A DNA stretch of 6,192 bases. Origin: Chloroflexota bacterium. Its GTDB lineage: Bacteria > Chloroflexota > Limnocylindria > Limnocylindrales > CSP1-4. Below the pieces are notes generated by a model. That model ran no database searches, was not told the DNA's origin, and saw only the letters and a program-made list of their open reading frames with translations. The stretch covers positions 1 through 6,192 of the forward strand of contig JANYAA010000237.1 in NCBI GenBank assembly GCA_025355255.1. The letters are read 5' to 3'. A program made the position numbers and the translations under genes. Shown here piece by piece: positions 1 to 3,419 of this stretch; within the stretch, counting starts at the first letter, position 1, and each line of letters opens with the position of its first letter.

Positions 1-61
1 GTTGCGCAACGGCTCGCTCCCCATCAGCTTCCACCGGCGCCTCCTCGCGGGCGAGGGCTGA
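1..61 (+). CDS. 3' end of an unidentified upstream gene (partial)
   Basis: A frame entering from the window edge (codons from position 2) reads LRNGSLPISFHRRLLAGEG and stops at TGA 59-61. The stop lies 8 bases before the hisA-like start, which is typical operon spacing and suggests translational coupling. Its place before hisA would suit another histidine gene such as hisH or hisB, but the 19 residues do not show a motif of either, so no function is assigned. Confidence 0.35.
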   Translation, partial: LRNGSLPISFHRRLLAGEG

Positions 62-69
62 CGGCGTCC

Positions 70-771
70 GTGGAGATCGTCCCCGCCATCGACGTGGCCG
101 ACGGCCGATCGCGTCTGGTGTACTGGCCAGGCGCCTCGGCAGGCGTTGGTGCGCCCACGGACCGGCCTGACCGGATTGCCGCCGCGCTCGTAGCCCAGGG
201 GGCGAAGATGATCCACCTCGTGGACTTCGATGGCGCCCGACGTGCCGCCCCCGGCAACCTCGAGGTGGTGGGCTCCGTGGCGACGCGGGTCGCCGTGCCG
301 CTGCAGTTGGCTGGCGGTCTTGAGGAGCCGGACCACGTGCGTCTGGCGTTCGCCGCCGGCGCCACACGGGTGGTGCTCTCGCTGGCCATCGCAGATCGCG
401 CCGAGGCGCTCCGGGGGTGCATCGAGGTGGCCGGCGACTGGCTCGCCGTGGGCCTGGACCCGCGGCCCGAGCGGCTGGCGGCGTTCCCCTGGCGGCGAGC
501 CTCCGCGCCGGGGCTGGCCGCGCTCGTGGAGGAGCTGGCTGCAGCCGGCGTGCGCCGGCTCGTGCTGAGCCACGGGGGTGCCGCCCCAGATCCCGCACTT
601 CTCGATACGCTCGTCCGCCGCGGCGACTTCGACGTCATCGTCGCGGGCGGTGTCACGGATCTTGACGGCGTCCGCCGCCTGCGTGACGCCGGTGTCCAAG
701 CCCTCATTCTGGGCGAGCCCGTGCTCTCCGGACAGATTGACCTTCCCCGCGCGCTGGAGGCCGCCGCATGA
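70..771 (+). CDS. hisA: HisA-like phosphoribosylformimino-AICAR phosphate (ProFAR) isomerase, divergent
   Basis: This is a 233-residue single-domain TIM barrel of the HisA/HisF family, of normal HisA length. HisA isomerises ProFAR to PRFAR, the fourth step of cytoplasmic histidine synthesis. Seen: PAIDVADG at residues 5-12 with the catalytic D8; HLVDFDGA at 49-56; a GLD motif ending in D130, matching the second catalytic Asp; and phosphate-binding-type loops AGGL (81-84) and AGGV (192-195). Several usual HisA signatures are altered: GGGIR is AGGLE, the Thr/Asp-rich loop after strand 6 reads LSHGGAAPD (166-174), and the last phosphate loop is LGEP rather than GRA/GKA. The GTG start is chosen because it places PAID at the family position; the SD is weak (GAGGG, about 12 bases away), so coupling to the upstream gene is likely. 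Its end overlaps the next gene by ATGA. HisF or a HisA-derived paralogue is possible, but D8, D130 and length favour HisA. Confidence 0.8.
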   Translation: MEIVPAIDVADGRSRLVYWPGASAGVGAPTDRPDRIAAALVAQGAKMIHLVDFDGARRAAPGNLEVVGSVATRVAVPLQLAGGLEEPDHVRLAFAAGATRVVLSLAIADRAEALRGCIEVAGDWLAVGLDPRPERLAAFPWRRASAPGLAALVEELAAAGVRRLVLSHGGAAPDPALLDTLVRRGDFDVIVAGGVTDLDGVRRLRDAGVQALILGEPVLSGQIDLPRALEAAA

Positions 772-1469
772 TCAACGCCCGCATCGGCAGGCTTGTCGCC
801 ATCTTGGCGATCCCCGCCCTTCTCATGGCCTGCTCTGGCAGCACGTCGCTGCCCACGATGCCGCCGATCACGCCGGCCCCGCCAACCGCCGCCCCAACCC
901 ACCCCGGGCCCACCTACCAGCCAGGCTGCCCGCGCAGCCAGCCCGACGCGCTGGGCGCCGGTCAAACGAGAACCGTCACCATCGAGACCGACAAGGGCTC
1001 CATCGTGATCGCGATCCATGCCGACTGGTCGCCCATCGCAACGGGCAACTTCGTGACGCTCGTGTCCTGCGGCTATTACGACGGCGTGGTCTTCCACCGC
1101 GTTTCGACCGGCTTCGTCATCCAGGCCGGTGACGGCATGTTCGGGCGTATGCCTGACATCTATCCGGACTTGATGGGCAGCGGCCATGTGCCGTACGCCA
1201 TCAAGGATGAGCCCGTCACGCAGAAGTACCACCGCGGCACCGTTGCCATGGCGCGCACCGCGGAGCCCAACTCGGTGACCTCGCAGTTCTTCATCGTGCT
1301 GAACGACAGCGCGGCGGCTTCCCTGGCAGCCGCGGGCCGAAACAACTACCAGATCATCGGGGAAGTCACCTCCGGACTGGACACGGTGGACAAGATCGTC
1401 AAGGCCGCCGACAAGGAGGTCCCCACGAACCCCGTGGCAATGACCAAGGTCACCGTCAGCAACCCGTAG
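768..1469 (+). CDS. Cyclophilin-type peptidyl-prolyl isomerase, predicted lipoprotein
   Basis: This 233-residue protein is predicted to be exported, lipid-anchored and to catalyse proline cis-trans isomerisation in protein folding outside the membrane. Residues 1-22 form a signal peptide: arginines at 5 and 8, a hydrophobic stretch 9-20, and lipobox LMAC with C22 as the lipidation site. A Pro/Thr/Ala-rich linker (about 27-50) separates the anchor from the cyclophilin fold (about 68-232). Active-site motifs are present: VVFHRV (107-112) with catalytic-type R111, FVIQAGD (116-122) with Q119, and SQFF (172-175) with Q173 and F175. The usual MANAGPNTNGSQFF segment is changed to MARTAEPNSVTSQFF, and the Trp and His of human cyclophilin A are absent, as in many bacterial homologues. 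The start is set by GGAGG (756-760), 7 bases before the ATG, inside the hisA end. It is tandem with a second cyclophilin. Confidence 0.9.
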   Translation: MINARIGRLVAILAIPALLMACSGSTSLPTMPPITPAPPTAAPTHPGPTYQPGCPRSQPDALGAGQTRTVTIETDKGSIVIAIHADWSPIATGNFVTLVSCGYYDGVVFHRVSTGFVIQAGDGMFGRMPDIYPDLMGSGHVPYAIKDEPVTQKYHRGTVAMARTAEPNSVTSQFFIVLNDSAAASLAAAGRNNYQIIGEVTSGLDTVDKIVKAADKEVPTNPVAMTKVTVSNP

Positions 1470-1503
1470 CCCACGCCCCAATCGCAGATCGCAAGGAGAC
1501 ACC

Positions 1504-1992
1504 ATGACCCGCGCCGTGATCGCCACCGAGCTTGGCTCCATCGAGGTTGACCTGCTCGACCAGACCGCCCCGGCCACCGTGGCCAACTTTGTGAAGCTTG
1601 CCAAGGATGGCTTCTACGACGACGTGGTCTTCCACCGTGTCATCCCGGGCTTCATGATCCAGGGTGGCGACGGCCAATTCGGCAAGAAGGCCTCGCTCAA
1701 CCGCGATCGTGTCGGCACGGGCGGGCCCGGCTACAAGTTCGCGGACGAGAAGGTCACGTCGGCGTACTACCGCGGCACGCTCGCCATGGCGAACGCCGGG
1801 CCTAACACCAACGGCTCGCAGTTCTTCATCTGCCACAAGGATGCGGGCCTGCCGCCGGCCTACACCATCTTCGGCCAGGTCACCAAGGGTCTCGACGTGG
1901 TGGACGCGATTGCCGCGCAGCCGCGCAACCCCAAGGACCTCCCCAACGAGCCCGCCGCCATCACGTCGGTGACGATCCTCGACGAGGCCTGA
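1504..1992 (+). CDS. Cytoplasmic cyclophilin-type peptidyl-prolyl isomerase
   Basis: This 162-residue single-domain cyclophilin is of normal bacterial PpiB length and has no signal peptide, so it should act in the cytoplasm. Motifs are close to consensus: FHRVIPGFMIQGGD at 43-56 with R45 and Q53, and MANAGPNTNGSQFFI at 95-109 with Q106 and F108. The position equivalent to cyclophilin A His126 is Tyr120 and the Trp121 position is not Trp, a common bacterial variation that lowers cyclosporin binding in known family members. AAGGAG at 1493-1498, 5 bases before the ATG, is an excellent ribosome site. It follows the lipoprotein paralogue by 34 bases, probably in the same transcript. The stop codon is embedded in the first of three short hairpins downstream. 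Confidence 0.95.
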   Translation: MTRAVIATELGSIEVDLLDQTAPATVANFVKLAKDGFYDDVVFHRVIPGFMIQGGDGQFGKKASLNRDRVGTGGPGYKFADEKVTSAYYRGTLAMANAGPNTNGSQFFICHKDAGLPPAYTIFGQVTKGLDVVDAIAAQPRNPKDLPNEPAAITSVTILDEA

Positions 1993-2054
1993 CCTGCGGG
2001 TCAGGGGCCTGACCTGCGGGTCAGGGGCCTGACGCAACCTCGCCGCCCGTCAGG
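1988..2054 (+). repeat. Three consecutive CCTGAC/GTCAGG hairpins (20-bp tandem repeat)
   Basis: A 20-bp unit is repeated exactly twice (1991-2030). Each copy holds the inverted repeat CCTGACC-TGCG-GGTCAGG (1988-2005 and 2008-2025; 7-bp stem, 4-base loop). A third unit starts in register at 2028 with CCTGACG pairing to CGTCAGG at 2048-2054, but with a 13-base loop. A TTTTT run follows at 2067-2071. The array begins at the cyclophilin stop codon, so a role in ending the his/cyclophilin transcript is plausible, although no hairpin has an immediate U-tract. Confidence 0.7.
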
Positions 2055-2060
2055 ATCGTT

Positions 2061-2095
2061 AAGGGATTTTTACGGAATTTGCCGTCAAATCCCTT
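2061..2095. repeat. AT-rich imperfect inverted repeat
   Basis: AAGGGATTT (2061-2069) pairs with AAATCCCTT (2087-2095), and ACGG (2072-2075) pairs with CCGT (2082-2085), leaving a small bulge and a 6-base loop. The block is clearly less GC-rich than its surroundings. It could be a terminator stem readable on either strand, or a protein-binding palindrome upstream of the promoter-like site at 2117. No T-run follows directly on either strand. Confidence 0.6.
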
Positions 2096-2122
2096 CCCTA
2101 ATCCACAGCGTGCCGCTAGGAT
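2094..2122 (+). promoter_or_regulatory. Putative sigma-70-type promoter for the structured region
   Basis: TAGGAT at 2117-2122 is a good -10 hexamer of the actinobacterial type. A weak -35, TTCCCT (2094-2099), stands 17 bases upstream. The predicted start site near 2129 would fall at the 17-bp palindrome and launch transcription into the structured stretch. Only the -10 is convincing. Confidence 0.35.
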
Positions 2123-2127
2123 ATGAA

Positions 2128-2144
2128 TCGCTGTCAGACAGCGA
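2128..2144. promoter_or_regulatory. Perfect 17-bp palindrome at the predicted start site
   Basis: TCGCTGTC-A-GACAGCGA has perfect 8-bp arms around a single A. It begins 5 bases after the TAGGAT hexamer, where a repressor would block transcription, so it may be an operator. As RNA it would instead fold as a 6-bp hairpin (TCGCTG/CAGCGA) with loop TCAGA at the 5' end of the transcript. The two readings are not exclusive, and no regulator can be named. Confidence 0.55.
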
Positions 2145-2168
2145 GCGCTGCTCCAGTTTCGGGATCAT

Positions 2169-2186
2169 GGGTAGGTTGGGTTAGGG
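2169..2186 (+). other. Two-tier G-quadruplex-like G-run cluster
   Basis: Four G-runs with loops of 2-3 bases (GGG TA GG TT GGG TTA GGG) lie between the paired segments 2162-2168 and 2189-2193 of the candidate RNA. One run has only two Gs, so at most a two-tetrad quadruplex could form. The C-free stretch stands out from the surrounding GC-balanced sequence. Confidence 0.4.
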
Positions 2187-2329
2187 TAGTCGGTTCAGCC
2201 GACGAGATAGATGATCCAGGAGCGTGGCAGGAGGTCTGGTCGCAAGACTGGACACCTTCACCGGGACAGCTACCGAACCGGCTCCGCAAGGAGCCGGTTC
2301 GGTCGTTAAGGGAGGTTTGCGTGAGCGAC

Positions 2330-2374
2330 GGCAGCGCGGCAGCGCGGCGGGCCGCTCGGGCCGCTCGGGCCGCC
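2330..2374. repeat. Short GC-rich tandem repeats (8-bp and 9-bp units)
   Basis: GGCAGCGC occurs twice in tandem (2330-2345), followed by GGGCCGCTC twice and a partial third copy (2349-2374). The 9-bp unit would encode Ala/Arg triplets in one frame, but that frame does not otherwise look like a gene. The 9-bp repeats form the outer part of the left arm of the long helix. Confidence 0.6.
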
Positions 2375-2530
2375 CAGAGGACCAACTGCGCACTGGGCAA
2401 CACGATTGGGCCGCGCAGCGGACCATTTCTTCGCTGCGGGGCCCCAGAACGCGCAGATGGCTTTGCGAGCGGACGAAGTGACGCGGGCACTGCGCAGTTG
2501 GGCCGCGGGACGGACCAAGGGGACGCCGAA

Positions 2531-2557
2531 ACACGGGGCGGAGGAGCCGCCCCGCGT
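2531..2557 (-). terminator. GC-rich hairpin, probable terminator of the small minus-strand gene
   Basis: CGGGGCGG (2534-2541) and CCGCCCCG (2547-2554) form a perfect 8-bp stem around a 5-base loop, extended by two pairs beyond one mismatch. It lies 36 bases past the stop of the minus-strand gene. On that strand it is followed by TGTTTC, a weak U-rich tail. It could also end a plus-strand transcript from the structured region, though there is no T-run on that side. Confidence 0.45.
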
Positions 2558-2592
2558 CTGACGCGAGAGGAGACGATGGCGCAGGTCTGTGG

Positions 2593-2811
2593 TCAGCGAG
2601 CTGTCGCCTGCGGAACCGTGCGCGGTCGGAGGGAGGCGATGGCCCGGCGGAACGCGGTGAACGCGGTGCGGACGGTGTCGGATCGGCTGCTCTCGGCGGT
2701 GTCGGACCGATGGGCCTTGACGGCCTGGCGCTCCAGCGCCATCTGACGGCGGGCCTGCTCCTGGCTGCGGACAACCTGGCGGTGCATTTGCTCGGGGCTC
2801 ATCGCGTACAT
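2593..2811 (-). CDS. Small basic hypothetical protein (72 aa)
   Basis: The protein starts MYAMSPEQMHRQVVRSQEQA and is rich in Arg and Gln. Residues about 5-33 (QMHRQVVRSQEQARRQMALE and following) look like one amphipathic, possibly coiled-coil helix. A Ser/Asp/Arg-rich middle (35-46) and a second basic helix (about 47-61) follow. There is no signal peptide or membrane segment. The start is fixed by AGGAGGT (plus-strand 2820-2826), 8 bases before the ATG, the strongest ribosome site in the window. The same frame runs open further upstream to 3021 without such a site, so the longer form is rejected. The gene is convergent with the cyclophilin and faces the structured gap. I do not recognise a family; the basic helices could bind nucleic acid, but that is only inference. 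Confidence 0.75.
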   Translation of the reverse strand: MYAMSPEQMHRQVVRSQEQARRQMALERQAVKAHRSDTAESSRSDTVRTAFTAFRRAIASLRPRTVPQATAR

Positions 2812-2988
2812 CGTCTGTGACCTCCTGCGCCGGTGGGGACTTCGTCCGGTCGGTGAGTGAATAGTCGGCCCGCGGGCAGCAAACGTCAGCCACGCGCAAG
2901 ACATGGAGGGCGACCTCGTGGCGACCGCGCCGAAGCAGCCGCCCGGACCGCCGGTGTGTCTGCTGTGCGACATCTCGCGGGGTGCGTG

Positions 2989-3017
2989 CTGAGCGCCGTG
3001 GGGCCTCCTGCTACACT
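2989..3017 (+). promoter_or_regulatory. Promoter of the tRNA-Arg gene
   Basis: CTGAGC (2989-2994) and TACACT (3012-3017) are separated by 17 bases, and the -10 is preceded by TGC, an extended -10. Transcription would start near 3024, about 25 bases before the mature tRNA. The rest of 2827-2988, upstream of the divergent minus-strand gene, holds a possible minus-strand -10 (TATTCA, 2858-2863) with no good -35. Confidence 0.5.
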
Positions 3018-3048
3018 CCACAGCCGCGGCGACATGTCGCCCGCGCGC

Positions 3049-3124
3049 GCGCCTGTAGCTCAGCGGATAGAGCGTCGGCCTCCGGAGCCGAAGGTCGCAG
3101 GTTCGAATCCTGTCGGGCGCGCCA
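3049..3124 (+). tRNA. tRNA-Arg (anticodon CCG)
   Basis: A complete 76-nt cloverleaf: acceptor GCGCCTG (3049-3055) pairs with CGGGCGC (3114-3120) with one G-T pair; D arm GCTC/GAGC; anticodon stem TCGGC/GCCGA around loop CTCCGGA with CCG at 3082-3084; T arm GCAGG-TTCGAAT-CCTGT; discriminator G; and CCA encoded at 3122-3124. It reads CGG arginine codons. Its last 17 bases (3108-3124) recur at 6052-6068, marking it as the attachment gene of an integrated element. The tRNA remains intact because the element brought an identical 3' end. Confidence 0.98.
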
Positions 3125-3236
3125 TTTCAACCTTTTCGGGCAGTGCCAGCGCCAGTCCGTGCGCGTAGGCCGCCGCAGTCAGCCGGACACCCACGATCTC
3201 GGGGCCAGCGACCGTGATCCGGTCGCAGACGGCGTA
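3060..3236 (-). pseudogene. Recombinase C-terminal fragment (5' part lost)
   Basis: On the minus strand this reads AVCDRITVAGPEIVGVRL, then AYAHGLALALPEKVEMARPT, and continues through the tRNA antisense to a stop at 3060. It matches the last part of the recombinase entering from the right window edge, identical over 3108-3221. Just upstream the two differ in the codons giving V/I, C/Y and D/E. Beyond 3236 the similarity ends and no matching N-terminal part follows, so the gene is truncated. The composition resembles C-termini of large serine recombinases (an ERI...V...L motif followed by an AYAHGLA-type helix); this family call is from memory of the pattern, not an alignment. Confidence 0.6.
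3108..3221. repeat. Left copy of a perfect 114-bp direct repeat (attachment site plus recombinase 3' end)
   Basis: This block is identical base for base to 6052-6165, an offset of 2944. It starts in the T-arm 3' strand of the tRNA (TCCTGTCGGGCGCGCCATTT...). Its first 17 bases belong to the tRNA and the other 97 encode, on the minus strand, the C-terminal end of a recombinase. Similarity continues less perfectly to about 3236. Confidence 0.97.
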
Positions 3237-3295
3237 TCGATGTGGACACGTGACGTGGACGGGGGCACAGTACGCGCCATTGGTGGGGAGACCTG

Positions 3296-3403
3296 ATGCA
3301 CTGTTCGTCCTGCGGACGCCACGTTCGCGCTGAGCCACTGGCGAGACCGACCAGCCCGATCTCGATGTGCCTGGGGAGCACTCCACGGCGGTTCTCACCG
3401 TGA
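3296..3403 (+). CDS. Short leader ORF with a CXXC motif, possible decayed zinc ribbon
   Basis: This 35-codon ORF begins MHCSSCGRHVRAEPL and ends 16 bases before the cyclase start. It has a proper ribosome site (GGGGAG, 3285-3290, 5 bases from the ATG), whereas the cyclase ATG has none. Many class III cyclase/AAA proteins open with a CxxCG zinc ribbon, so this may be the former N-terminus of that gene, now cut off by frameshift. It may instead be a translated leader that feeds ribosomes to the cyclase by reinitiation. The second CxxC of a complete ribbon is not visible in this frame. Confidence 0.35.
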   Translation: MHCSSCGRHVRAEPLARPTSPISMCLGSTPRRFSP

Positions 3404-3419
3404 CTTCCGGGCCGCTCGC

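Larger units (their letters stand above)
2128..2557 (+). ncRNA. Candidate structured RNA of about 430 nt, unrecognised class
   Basis: No convincing protein gene lies here, but nested and serial helices do. In order: 5' hairpin 2128-2144; GCTCC 2150-2154 with GGAGC 2219-2223; GGATCAT 2162-2168 with ATGATCC 2211-2217; GTCGG 2189-2193 with CCGAC 2199-2203; an 8-bp stem capped by GCAA (2234-2253); a perfect 14-bp stem capped by GCAA (2272-2303); a long helix of 2367-2395 with 2488-2516 (23 of 29 positions paired, 11 in a row); inside it, hairpin 2408-2444; and an 8-bp GC hairpin 2534-2554 at the end. GCAA is a GNRA tetraloop only on the plus strand, which fixes the orientation. I found no conserved core of RNase P RNA, tmRNA, SRP RNA or the common riboswitches. 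An alternative is a leader for a short ORF with an SD (AAGGGAGG, 2308-2315) before GTG 2321. Confidence 0.45.

Noticed and set aside
24..1604. Long minus-strand open frame (526 codons) opposite hisA and the cyclophilins
   Set aside because: It is an antisense shadow of well-supported genes in GC-rich DNA, with Arg/Gly/Ser-rich low-complexity sequence and no recognisable domain.
2056..2313. 11-base direct repeat TCGTTAAGGGA at 2056-2066 and 2303-2313, possible element ends
   Set aside because: Several 11-base matches are expected by chance in a window this size, and no transposase or longer flanking similarity supports it.
2457..2558. Short plus-strand frame MALRADEVTRALRSW... (33 residues)
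   Set aside because: It looks protein-like, but it has no ribosome site and overlaps the long helix arm and the terminator-like hairpin. It could be a decayed gene fragment; the evidence is too thin to annotate.
2321..2746. Plus-strand ORF from GTG 2321 with a good SD (AAGGGAGG)
   Set aside because: The product is Arg/Ala/Gly-rich without a recognisable fold, crosses strong hairpins and runs antisense over the better-supported minus-strand gene. It is kept only as an alternative leader-ORF reading of the structured region.
3242..3260. Direct repeat GTGGAC with a 13-base period and a CACGTG core as an operator for the cyclase
   Set aside because: The units are only six bases long and no convincing promoter accompanies them.
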